Below, one piece after another: positions 25,500 through 33,897 of a stretch of DNA of 64,000 nt; the first letter of the stretch is position 1; each line of letters begins with the position of its first letter. Source of the stretch: Cyclobacteriaceae bacterium (GTDB taxonomy: Bacteria; Bacteroidota; Bacteroidia; Cytophagales; Cyclobacteriaceae). Location of the stretch: positions 62,001 to 126,000 of the forward strand of contig JANQKF010000033.1 in NCBI GenBank assembly GCA_028281285.1. The letters are read 5' to 3'. The notes below the pieces were generated by a model. That model searched no databases. It had not been told where the DNA came from and saw only the letters and a list, made by a program, of their open reading frames with translations. The translations under genes were made by a program, and so were the position numbers.

Positions 25500-26109
25500 A
25501 ATGAATCGTTTCCTTATTAATGTTCCACTGTTCTAATAACTTCTTCAGGCTTCCGAGGGCATAGTAAAGTCGTGACTTCACGGTGTTTTCAGAGATTTCC
25601 ATAACTTCTGCTATTTCCCGGATTTTTAATCCCTCGTATTCCTTCATAATCACTACCATTCGTTGTTCTTCAGGTAGTTTCGAAAGGGCTTTCTTCAAAA
25701 GCTCCTTTAGTTCAAGCTGCGCAAATTCCTTATCAGGATTTGACTCCCGGAAAGTTGACTCGGTATTTTGGATAAAATCCTGGTCTTCTTTGCCTTGTAC
25801 TTTCATAAAAGGAAATACCCACTTCCTTTTTTGCCTTCTGACTTCTTCATGGCAGTAGTTCGAGGCGATTCTGTATATCCATGATTTAAAACTTGATTCA
25901 TCTTTCAGAGAACTCAGGTTCTTATTCATGGAGATGAAGGTTTTTTGTGTAACCTCCATCGCTAAATCATGATCGGTGAAGTACTTATATGCGAAATTGT
26001 AGATTCGCTTATACCACAGTCTCACCAGCTGATTTAACGCTACCGGATCGCCATCTTTCGCTGCTGCGATTAAGAAACTAGTTTGAGGCATAAGGGTGAT
26101 TTCCTTCAT
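25489..26109 (-). CDS. ECF-type RNA polymerase sigma factor
   Basis: 206 residues. Region 2 is visible at about 25-90 (YKRIYNFAYKYFTDHDLAMEVTQKTF and SFKSWIYRIASNYC) and region 4 at about 135-190 (LSKLPEEQRMVVIMKEYEGLKIREIAEVMEISENTVKSRLYYALGSLKKLL), separated by a variable linker; no region 1 or 3, so an ECF sigma factor. A start at M7 is possible. Its 3' end overlaps the anti-sigma gene by 11 bp. Downstream follow two exported proteins built from one repeated module. By the usual logic it directs transcription of its own operon in response to an envelope signal. Confidence 0.9.
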   Translation of the reverse strand: MKEITLMPQTSFLIAAAKDGDPVALNQLVRLWYKRIYNFAYKYFTDHDLAMEVTQKTFISMNKNLSSLKDESSFKSWIYRIASNYCHEEVRRQKRKWVFPFMKVQGKEDQDFIQNTESTFRESNPDKEFAQLELKELLKKALSKLPEEQRMVVIMKEYEGLKIREIAEVMEISENTVKSRLYYALGSLKKLLEQWNINKETIHYEL

Positions 26110-26239
26110 TGGAGTTTTTCACTATCCGCATTTATGATGTGGCACAGTTTCAAAAAGTTTGATAAAAGTTAAAAAAGATATCCTCATCCTTCAAAATGAC
26201 GCTCTTGAGGATCTAGGAACGGTTTTTAGCCTTATAATT

Positions 26240-26899
26240 TTATCGGTTAAGAAAGAATTGAATCCCAAAACTGAATGTGGAAGTGAGGAGGGAGGTGTCA
26301 AAGCCCTTTGTTTCAGTTTCCGTTCGTGAGTCTCTTTCCTTGGACTGTCGATAACTATAGCCGAGAAAACCTACGGAGGTGTCCAGGGCGATACGGTCTG
26401 ATAGGAATAGGATTAGGCCCGGTGAGATTCCAATGTCGTATGCTCTGATATCAGCGATGGCCCGGTCGTTGTTCGAAAGGTTGAGATCATCACTCTTGCC
26501 ATCCTCGAACATCGTTCTGAAGCTCAAAAACAGACCGAACTTTTCGGAGATCATCTCATATTTTCTCAACTGAAAATTCACCAAAAAAGACTTAGTAGTA
26601 GATCTATTTCCTGTTACCGTTCCACTGGAATTGTTGAAAACGTCAACGTCAATTTTGTCTCTTGAATAGCCAAGGCCAAATGACAGGGAGAGGTCGTTTG
26701 CTATAAAATATTGCACCATTGGGCTCGCGGAAAAACTGGAAACATCCTCGTTTCGCTGAAAAAGATCTTGCCCTACCACAAGGTTTTGATCTGAAGAGAA
26801 TCGAAAGTCAGTGGTTAAGGCAAATGTCCCTTTGTTGATCTGGCTGAGTGCTGGAAGAGAAAAAGAAATAAGGCAGGCGAGGATTAATGACCTTTTCAT
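26240..26899 (-). CDS. Small outer-membrane beta-barrel protein
   Basis: 219 residues with a signal peptide (1-19, ending ALSQ). The mature protein consists of alternating hydrophobic/polar strands separated by short turns and longer charged loops, and ends in FSFGIQFFLNR, close to the aromatic C-terminal strand expected of barrels inserted by BAM. About eight strands can be drawn, so it is likely an OmpW/OmpX-size porin-like barrel. No function can be assigned. It lies alone between the S9/DPP-IV gene and the sigma operon. Confidence 0.75.
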   Translation of the reverse strand: MKRSLILACLISFSLPALSQINKGTFALTTDFRFSSDQNLVVGQDLFQRNEDVSSFSASPMVQYFIANDLSLSFGLGYSRDKIDVDVFNNSSGTVTGNRSTTKSFLVNFQLRKYEMISEKFGLFLSFRTMFEDGKSDDLNLSNNDRAIADIRAYDIGISPGLILFLSDRIALDTSVGFLGYSYRQSKERDSRTETETKGFDTSLLTSTFSFGIQFFLNR

Positions 26900-26954
26900 T
26901 GAATGAGTTTGTCTATAGACATCTCATCAATCGATTAACCTTAGTGCCAAATAA

Positions 26955-29225
26955 CTATTCCCAATCAAATTCCCATATTGGTTCAGCTCCTTTGAGGTGC
27001 TCTACAAAATAATTCCATCTGGTCTTTGTGAAATACCTGGAATGCTGCCCGCGATAGCCATGTCGCTGACTAGGAAGGATTAACAAATCAAATTGCTTAT
27101 CAGCATTCACTAGAGCTTCGGCCAGTTTGAAGGTAGCGGAAGGGTTTACGTTATCGTCTAGCGCTCCATGAACCAGCAAGAGCTTGCCTTTTAAATTTCC
27201 TGCCATTGTAATATTGGAGACATCATGATAGGACGAATCCACCGGCCAGCCCATGTACATCTCGGGCCACCATGCCTTTTCCATCCTGAAATCATGGTCG
27301 GCACTGCTGGCCACAGCCACTTTATAGAAATCCGGAAACTCTAAAACTGCATGTCCTGCATCAAAGCCACCAGCAGAATGACCAAATATTCCAACCCGAT
27401 CCGCATCAATCCAGGAATACTTTTCGCCTAGTTCTTTGATTGTACTCACATGCTCTGTGAGGTTTTTACCCATATTTTTGTATGAGTAGTTATGAAACTC
27501 CTTTGAACGCCTTGACGATCCCATACCATCGATCATCACTACAATAAATCCTAATTCAGCGAGGGCCTGATTATTTCTGGCAAGTACGGTACGAAAATTT
27601 CGAGGAAACATCTGGGTATGTGGTCCGGTATAACTATGGTCAATCACGGGATATTTTTTACCCGGATCGAAATTGGAGGGCTTCCACATCGCGCCATAAA
27701 TGGGGGTTTTCCCATCTCTTCCAATTGATTCTATAATTTCAGGAGGTGACCATCCCATTTGCTCAAGTTCTGTGATGTCGGCCTCAGCAATTTCTTTTAC
27801 GATAGAGCCATCATACGCAAGGCGAAGTACAGATTTGGTTGGTGTATCGAGGGTAGAGTAGTTGTCGAAAAAGTATTTGTTATCAATAGAAAACTCTACC
27901 TCATGATGTGCATTTTCAGGAGTGAGTAACCTAATTTCATTTGATTCAAGGTCAAGACTGTATAGATGGTTTAAGTAAGGATTTCTTCCTTCTTCTTTGT
28001 CGGATGCTGTGAAATAGACTACATTTTGAAATTTGTCGAATTCCACAATTTGATCAACATAATATTCCCCATTAGTCAGAGGAGATATTGTTTTAGTCTC
28101 AAGGTCAAAACGGTAAAGTTGACGCCATCCACTTCGTTCAGAGACAATCAATAACTCATTTCTGCTAGGGTAGTAGCGGTATTCGAAATTATCGATATTA
28201 GTCTCGCTCACCTCTTTGACAAGGGGTGTTATTGAGTTTCTCCTAAGATCAACTAAAGCAATGTCTGACTCCTGATAGCCTCTTTTCGAATATTGAGCAA
28301 AGACTTTGTGATTGTCTTCATGCCATCGAAAGCTGACGCCATTAACATGTGTGCCAATGGGCAAGTCAGGTATAATCTCTCGTCTGGTCTGAATATTATA
28401 GAATACAGGTCTTTCCTTTACCATTGTGGTATCCCCTGGGGATCCGCGGTAATAGGAAAGAAGCCTTGGTTTGAAGAGTTCATCTTTACTCCAATCCAAC
28501 AAGTACATTTTCTCAGCATCCTTAAAGTCAACTACCTTGGTCTGTATCCATTTGGAGTCAGGTGACCAGTTGACCATTAGTCGTTCCGGACGATCTCCAT
28601 TTTCCCCTTCCATTTTATCATACCACCCATAGTAGGTACCGAATTCATACCCTTTTCTTCCTCTTCTGCTTAATTGATATGATCTTCCAGTTTCGACCGA
28701 TTCAATGTAGAGATTGTAGTTTTTGGTATAGGCCATCCATTTACCGTCTGGCGACACTGATTTCAAAGGATTGGACTGTTCTCTGGGCTCAGGATCGACA
28801 ATTACGGAGTTGTCGAGGATATTGATTAAATAGTCCTTGTCGTCAACGGTAACTCTGAAATTGTTGTCTACCCGTTCCCAGAGCCAGTTAAAGGGTAAAT
28901 CATAAGGATCGATTTGCCGCCCGACCAGGTTGGTTAACTCCTCAGCAACAATTTCATGATCAAAAAGAAAAGAGGTTTCTCCATTCGGGAATATGCTCTT
29001 CTTGAAAAACTTGGCGTCTTCCTCATACTCCAGATACCAAAATCCTCGGCTGTCCTTAAACCAGTAAGGGTCTATATTCAAATTCTTGACTTTCTTATTG
29101 TTCAGGTGATTGAACATAAAACTGACAGCTCGATTATAATCATCAATCGTAAGCTTTTCATTTTTAGGCGAACAGGAGAGAGCACTTAATGTAATTGCTA
29201 CCAGAAAGAAGTTTCGAACCAACAT
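26955..29225 (-). CDS. DPP-IV-like S9B peptidase lipoprotein
   Basis: 756 residues. The N-terminus ends in LSALSC (Cys18), a lipobox, so the enzyme is probably envelope-anchored. The first 480 residues are a DPP-IV-type beta-propeller (SPDGKWMAYTKNYNLYIES, WSPDSKWIQTKVVDF). The hydrolase domain has S617 in GHSAGG, D690 in HGALDDNV and H722 in SQRHGY, a full triad. Such enzymes remove dipeptides from peptide N-termini, often after Pro or Ala. The gene is 94 bp downstream of the helicase gene and probably independent of it. It complements the zinc protease and the other S9 peptidase of this region. Confidence 0.9.
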   Translation of the reverse strand: MLVRNFFLVAITLSALSCSPKNEKLTIDDYNRAVSFMFNHLNNKKVKNLNIDPYWFKDSRGFWYLEYEEDAKFFKKSIFPNGETSFLFDHEIVAEELTNLVGRQIDPYDLPFNWLWERVDNNFRVTVDDKDYLINILDNSVIVDPEPREQSNPLKSVSPDGKWMAYTKNYNLYIESVETGRSYQLSRRGRKGYEFGTYYGWYDKMEGENGDRPERLMVNWSPDSKWIQTKVVDFKDAEKMYLLDWSKDELFKPRLLSYYRGSPGDTTMVKERPVFYNIQTRREIIPDLPIGTHVNGVSFRWHEDNHKVFAQYSKRGYQESDIALVDLRRNSITPLVKEVSETNIDNFEYRYYPSRNELLIVSERSGWRQLYRFDLETKTISPLTNGEYYVDQIVEFDKFQNVVYFTASDKEEGRNPYLNHLYSLDLESNEIRLLTPENAHHEVEFSIDNKYFFDNYSTLDTPTKSVLRLAYDGSIVKEIAEADITELEQMGWSPPEIIESIGRDGKTPIYGAMWKPSNFDPGKKYPVIDHSYTGPHTQMFPRNFRTVLARNNQALAELGFIVVMIDGMGSSRRSKEFHNYSYKNMGKNLTEHVSTIKELGEKYSWIDADRVGIFGHSAGGFDAGHAVLEFPDFYKVAVASSADHDFRMEKAWWPEMYMGWPVDSSYHDVSNITMAGNLKGKLLLVHGALDDNVNPSATFKLAEALVNADKQFDLLILPSQRHGYRGQHSRYFTKTRWNYFVEHLKGAEPIWEFDWE

Positions 29226-29319
29226 GTGACCTTGATTTTCCAGGTTAGTTAGTCATTTTGAATGGCTAAGTCAATTTAACCCTTCGTTAGAGTCAAAATC
29301 ATGTTATTGAGAGGTAAGA

Positions 29320-30963
29320 TTATCCTCTTACTACCTTGAGCATTCGACCGTTGATGTCGATGCCATCAAATTTGGCAGGTAGTCCTTTGGCTTCCGAAGA
29401 GATCACTTCAAAGTAGGAACGCTTTCCCTGAACCTCTATAGTACCTATCTGGCGTTTGCTTAGTCCGGATTCATCACAAATAAAGCGCAATAGATTGGCC
29501 TTATTTACGTGCTCCTTTTTGCCAATGTTCATCATAAACCGAACCATTCTGCCTTCTGGTTTCTCAAATGATTTATCCGCTTTTTGATCATTCCGACTTC
29601 CCGACTGTGACCGTTCCTTTCGTGAGTTGCGTTTACCGTCTTTCTCATTCAAATCACGGTTTCCGCCTTTGCTGCCTAGTTTATCCATTTCCAGCGAAAC
29701 CAATTTATGGATGAGTTGCTCCTTTGAAAAGGATGCGAATAAAGCTTCAACATGATCTAACAATTCAACGGGGACTCCGGCTTCCGTTTTGGCAGATGTC
29801 AGTCCGGCAGCCCAGTTCATGATCCGCGATTGTTGGATGTTTTCTGGCATAGGTACCTGAATCTTTTCAAATTCGATTTTCAGACTGTTTTCAAGGGCCT
29901 TGATCTTTGCTAAATCGCGTCTTGAAGCTAGGGTAAGGGAGATTCCTTCTTGTCCAGCTCTAGCGGTTCGCCCGCTTCGGTGAGTATAATATTCCTGATC
30001 ATCCGGAAGAGCGTAATGAATCACATGGGTGATGTCCTTTACATCAATTCCCCGAGCCGCTACATCGGTGGCAGCTAACAGGTTGATCGTGTGTGTCTTG
30101 AATAGGCCCATGACTTTGTCTCTTTGGTTTTGAGTGAGATCCCCGTGGATGGCGTCTATACCATATCCGAGTTTTCTCAGGTCAGAAGAGAGGTTTTGGG
30201 TATCCATCTTTGTTCTACAGAAGATGATTCCGCGCATATCAGGATCAAGGTCAATGAAGCGTCTCAACGCCTCCTGTTTATCACTAGCTTTGATGAATAC
30301 GTACTCGTGCTTGATGTTTTTATTTACCTCGTCCTTTTTTCCAATACGCACCTCTTTTGGAGTATGCATGTAGTTCTTGACAATTTTGCGAATATCATTT
30401 GACATCGTTGCCGAAAACAACCAGGTTACTTTTTCCTCAGGGACAAAACTCAGGATTTCGTTCAATTCGTCCTTAAATCCCATGTTCAGCATTTCATCGG
30501 CTTCGTCAAGAACGAGGGTCGTTATTTTAGAAAGATCGATAGCCCGTCTTTTGACCAAATCAATCAATCTACCCGGTGTAGCTATGATGATGTGCTTGGT
30601 TCGTTTCAGGGCTTTGATTTGCCCTTGAATGTTCGCTCCACCATAGACTGCCAGAACATCAACTCCTTTTGTATATTTTGAGAATGCTTGAAGCTGTTCT
30701 GCAATTTGTTGCCCCAACTCTCGAGTCGGAGCCAATACCAAGGCCTGGGTATAAGCTGCATTACCTTGAATTGAGTCGATTAGAGGAAGACCGAAGGCGG
30801 CCGTTTTCCCAGTACCGGTTTGAGCCAATCCAATAAAATCGGTGTTTTCACCAAGTAAAATGGGAATTGCCTTCTGTTGAATTTCGGAAGGAGATTCAAA
30901 ACCCATTTCTTGGATGGATTTTAATGTGTTTGGAGCAAGTCCTAGATCTGAAAAATAACTCAA
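29320..30963 (-). CDS. DEAD-box RNA helicase with DbpA-type RNA-binding domain
   Basis: 547 residues. All helicase motifs are present: Q motif around 26-33, motif I AQTGTGKT at 47-54, PTRELGQQ, TPGRLIDLV, VLDEADEML, SAT, ARGIDVKD and HRSGRTARAG. A charged linker (about 430-470) leads to a C-terminal RNA-recognition fold RFMMNIGKKEHVNKANLLRF ... RSYFEVI, as in DbpA/CsdA-like helicases that act in ribosome assembly and cold-shock RNA remodelling. A precise name (deaD, dbpA) is not justified by sequence alone. It is transcribed leftward, divergent from the amidohydrolase gene. Confidence 0.92.
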   Translation of the reverse strand: MSYFSDLGLAPNTLKSIQEMGFESPSEIQQKAIPILLGENTDFIGLAQTGTGKTAAFGLPLIDSIQGNAAYTQALVLAPTRELGQQIAEQLQAFSKYTKGVDVLAVYGGANIQGQIKALKRTKHIIIATPGRLIDLVKRRAIDLSKITTLVLDEADEMLNMGFKDELNEILSFVPEEKVTWLFSATMSNDIRKIVKNYMHTPKEVRIGKKDEVNKNIKHEYVFIKASDKQEALRRFIDLDPDMRGIIFCRTKMDTQNLSSDLRKLGYGIDAIHGDLTQNQRDKVMGLFKTHTINLLAATDVAARGIDVKDITHVIHYALPDDQEYYTHRSGRTARAGQEGISLTLASRRDLAKIKALENSLKIEFEKIQVPMPENIQQSRIMNWAAGLTSAKTEAGVPVELLDHVEALFASFSKEQLIHKLVSLEMDKLGSKGGNRDLNEKDGKRNSRKERSQSGSRNDQKADKSFEKPEGRMVRFMMNIGKKEHVNKANLLRFICDESGLSKRQIGTIEVQGKRSYFEVISSEAKGLPAKFDGIDINGRMLKVVRG

Positions 30964-31082
30964 TGTTCTGCTGCTTAAAATGCGGCTGCAAAGGTAGACT
31001 AAATTAATTGGTTTACAGTACTTTATTGAATTATTACTTTGGAGGGAATTCGGATTAGAATGGTCTGCTTATATTCAGCGCT

Positions 31083-32348
31083 ATGAAGAGATCAGTTTGT
31101 TTTTGTTTTCTATGGCTCCTCTTAATGAACGTTGACCTGGTTGCTCAACAAGCGATCCTTCTCGAGAATATCGGCCTCATCGATGGGAGAGGTAATGAAA
31201 TCCAATCGTCCAAGAGCGTACTGATCAAAGAAGGTATTGTACAACAAATTCTTAATGCTGGAGAGGAAGTGGACGAGGACAGTCTTGAAAGAATTGATCT
31301 CACAGGGAAGTTCTTGCTTCCCGGACTCTTTGATATGCATGTTCATTTAGCGACAAGCCCCAGTACTTGGGATGAATTAGACTTGGCCAAAGGACGATTG
31401 TCCATTATGCTAAAGAATGGAATTACAGGTGTTCGCGATATGGCCGGAGATAGCCGGCAATTGGCCTATTTAGCCAGACAAACCCATTTAGATGAGATGG
31501 AAGGGCCTGATGTCTACTTCTCTGCGCTAATGGCCGGGCCGACTTTTTTTGTTGACCCCAGGACAAAAGCCTCGGGTAGGGGAATGGTTTCGGGGGAGGC
31601 ACCATGGATGAAAGCGATTTCAGATAAGACAGACATCGCTCTTGCCGTTGCTGAAGCAAAGGGGACCGGAGCAACTGGCATTAAAATTTATGCAGACCTT
31701 CCGGGCCATTTAGCACAAAAGATAATTCAAGAGGCACATCGACAAAACTTTTTGGTCTGGGCGCATGCTGCTGTTATCCCTGGAATGCCTTCGGATTTAG
31801 TTACTGCCCAAATCGATGGAGTTTCGCATGCGACTTTACTTGCCTGGGAAGCAGCTAAAATCAAACCGACCAGTGGGAAACAACGTTATGATGATACTTC
31901 GCTTGACGTTGAAAATGCCGCTTTCAAAGCAGTGATCAGGGAAATGGCAGACAAAGAAATATATCTTGATCCCACTGTCGCGATTTATAGGGGGAGGGAC
32001 AATCCAAATATCTATGAAAACGGGATCAAGGCAACAAAGGCTGCATTCAATGCAGGAGTGCCGCTGATTATCGGGACAGATAGGGGAATCAATCTTCGTA
32101 ACTTTGATGGGCTCCCAATCATTAACGAAATGGAGGCGCTAGTCAAGGATGTTGGGATATCTCCAGTTGAGGTGATTAAGGCAGCTACACTGAACTCAGC
32201 GAAGTTTCTGAGAATTGAAAAGTCGGTTGGATCAATTGAGGTGGGAAAGAAGGCAAATCTATTGATTGTGAATGAAAATCCGCTGACCGACATCACCAAT
32301 CTATCTAAAGTCCATTCGGTTTATAAGAATGGAAAGAAGATCAATTGA
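31083..32348 (+). CDS. Exported amidohydrolase-family protein
   Basis: 421 residues with a signal peptide (1-22, ending VAQ). Amidohydrolase features: H86-x-H88 in LFDMHVHLA, a Lys in GIKIYADL, His in VWAHAAV and in GVSHATLL, Asp in IIGTDRG, and the C-terminal closing segment VGSIEVGKKANLLIVNENP. This is the imidazolonepropionase/prolidase-like subgroup of exported enzymes, of which some are cyclic-dipeptide or Xaa-Pro hydrolases. Substrate unknown. It ends 2 bp from the stop of the converging cyanophycinase-like gene. Confidence 0.85.
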   Translation: MKRSVCFCFLWLLLMNVDLVAQQAILLENIGLIDGRGNEIQSSKSVLIKEGIVQQILNAGEEVDEDSLERIDLTGKFLLPGLFDMHVHLATSPSTWDELDLAKGRLSIMLKNGITGVRDMAGDSRQLAYLARQTHLDEMEGPDVYFSALMAGPTFFVDPRTKASGRGMVSGEAPWMKAISDKTDIALAVAEAKGTGATGIKIYADLPGHLAQKIIQEAHRQNFLVWAHAAVIPGMPSDLVTAQIDGVSHATLLAWEAAKIKPTSGKQRYDDTSLDVENAAFKAVIREMADKEIYLDPTVAIYRGRDNPNIYENGIKATKAAFNAGVPLIIGTDRGINLRNFDGLPIINEMEALVKDVGISPVEVIKAATLNSAKFLRIEKSVGSIEVGKKANLLIVNENPLTDITNLSKVHSVYKNGKKIN

Positions 32349-32350
32349 TG

Positions 32351-33211
32351 TTAACGTCTCTGTCGTTGGATCACTTTTCGTTCCCGCATGTTGTATTTGC
32401 GTCCTACTCCAAGCAAATGAAACTTCTGCTCACCGTCTGAATTCTTGACATAAGTATTTGTCTTTTGGTCCCAATGCGTACCATCATAAACCAGCACATA
32501 GGTCTTGCCTATAACCTCAAATTCATCGCCTGTCACAAGCATTGCCGTATTCTCATCAATAGCAATTCCGAGCAAATCTGGATAAACATTAAGTATCTCA
32601 AACATGTCGTATTGTCTATTTCGGGCTAAAGTATGCTGATCAATAGCAATATTGGAGACAAACCCCAGACCTTCCTCATGATCTCCGACCATAAGGGTGT
32701 TGGTTTTTGTATCTCCTCTGGCGAGATAGGAACCCTGAATAGTGGCTCCCGCAGAACTACCACCGATAACTCCACCTCTTTCTAATAGTGCATTGAGTTT
32801 GGTATGCACTTTTGTGTTCAAATAGGAATCGGCCAGTCTCCACTGTCGACCACCGGGAAAATAGACCCCACCGGCTTCATCAATCACTTTTGCAAATTCT
32901 TCCGTGTCAGCTTCAGAACGATCAGTTGTATGTAGAACTGTCACCTTGGAGGCGCCCCTTTTTGTCCATTGATTCTGAATATTCTCGATGCGTTGCGGAG
33001 TCACTTCATACCCACCTGCAGTGGGTATCACAACCACATGGGCCTGACCTTCTCCACCAGCCAACTCAATAAATTTGGCAAAAACAGCAGGATCCCGAAG
33101 AGCACCTCCTGCAATGATCAGATGACCATTTTTGGGTCCCTCGGTGACAGTTTGAGAAAGCGATGGTAGTGCGAAAAAAGCAAGAAGCACGAGAATAATT
33201 AGTTTCTTCAT
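32351..33211 (-). CDS. Exported cyanophycinase-like S51 peptidase
   Basis: 286 residues with a signal peptide (1-20, ending LSQ). The class I glutamine-amidotransferase-like fold is clear: HLIIAGGALRD, VVVIPTAGGYE, GVYFPGGRQWRL, nucleophile S153 in GGSSAGA, then DQHTLARNRQYDMFE and GIAIDENTAMLV. These match cyanophycinase, a serine exopeptidase cutting beta-Asp-Arg bonds of cyanophycin. An exported form would act on polymer released by other cells, or on another isoaspartyl peptide. Its start overlaps the stop of the upstream SGNH gene by 4 bp (ATGA), so the two are translationally coupled. Confidence 0.87.
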   Translation of the reverse strand: MKKLIILVLLAFFALPSLSQTVTEGPKNGHLIIAGGALRDPAVFAKFIELAGGEGQAHVVVIPTAGGYEVTPQRIENIQNQWTKRGASKVTVLHTTDRSEADTEEFAKVIDEAGGVYFPGGRQWRLADSYLNTKVHTKLNALLERGGVIGGSSAGATIQGSYLARGDTKTNTLMVGDHEEGLGFVSNIAIDQHTLARNRQYDMFEILNVYPDLLGIAIDENTAMLVTGDEFEVIGKTYVLVYDGTHWDQKTNTYVKNSDGEQKFHLLGVGRKYNMRERKVIQRQRR

Positions 33212-33885
33212 TTTTTGAGCATTTTGGCAACTTTATTCAACATCAAATCGACCCATTGGGTGTACATTTTTCCCGATGGATGAAGGGTGTCTTTTGCAGT
33301 CAAATCGGCATGTTTTTTGGCTAAACGGGATATTGGAGTAATGTTGAAATATGCTACTTTGTATTTTTTGGAGATGTCCCGATTGACCTGGTTATAGTCG
33401 TTAATGGCTTTTTCTATTTCATTTTCTTTCTCTGCTCCAAAAGGGGTTTTCCCATAATCAGGTATTGACACCACAAAGACTCGGTCTGCATTTCCACCGG
33501 CCAGTTTGATTGCTATCTGTAGAAGTTCTTCAAATTCTGGTGAGTAGCTTTCCACCGACTTCCCTTGGTATTGATTGTTTACCCCAATGAGCAACGAGAC
33601 CAAATCGTATTGTTCCAATAATTCGTTATCAGACTCGATAGCGGCTTTTAATTCATCTGTCCTCCAGCCGGTAGTAGCAATGATCTTTGGAGACTTTACA
33701 GAAATTCCTTTATCCAGGAGTCGTGCTGCCAGCTGAACAGGCCATCTTTCGGAAATCGCTACACTTTCACCAATAGTATAAGAATCGCCTAAGGCTAAAT
33801 AGGTATAGGAATCATTTTGCGCATTTGCATCCATTGAGATCAAGAAGTTGAAGTTGAGAAGTAACGAAAAATACAGATACTTCAT
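33208..33885 (-). CDS. Exported SGNH/GDSL esterase-like hydrolase
   Basis: 225 residues with a signal peptide (1-22). SGNH blocks: S35 in ALGDSYTIGE (block I), an oxyanion Asn region SLLIGVNNQYQG (block III), and D199-x2-H202 in DTLHPSGKMY (block V). Such enzymes hydrolyse esters or thioesters; the bacterial group includes TesA/RhaG-like esterases. It lies 12 bp downstream of smc and overlaps the cyanophycinase-like gene, so it may be transcribed with both. The functional link to smc is not obvious. Confidence 0.85.
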   Translation of the reverse strand: MKYLYFSLLLNFNFLISMDANAQNDSYTYLALGDSYTIGESVAISERWPVQLAARLLDKGISVKSPKIIATTGWRTDELKAAIESDNELLEQYDLVSLLIGVNNQYQGKSVESYSPEFEELLQIAIKLAGGNADRVFVVSIPDYGKTPFGAEKENEIEKAINDYNQVNRDISKKYKVAYFNITPISRLAKKHADLTAKDTLHPSGKMYTQWVDLMLNKVAKMLKK

Positions 33886-33897
33886 AAGTCCTTTTTT

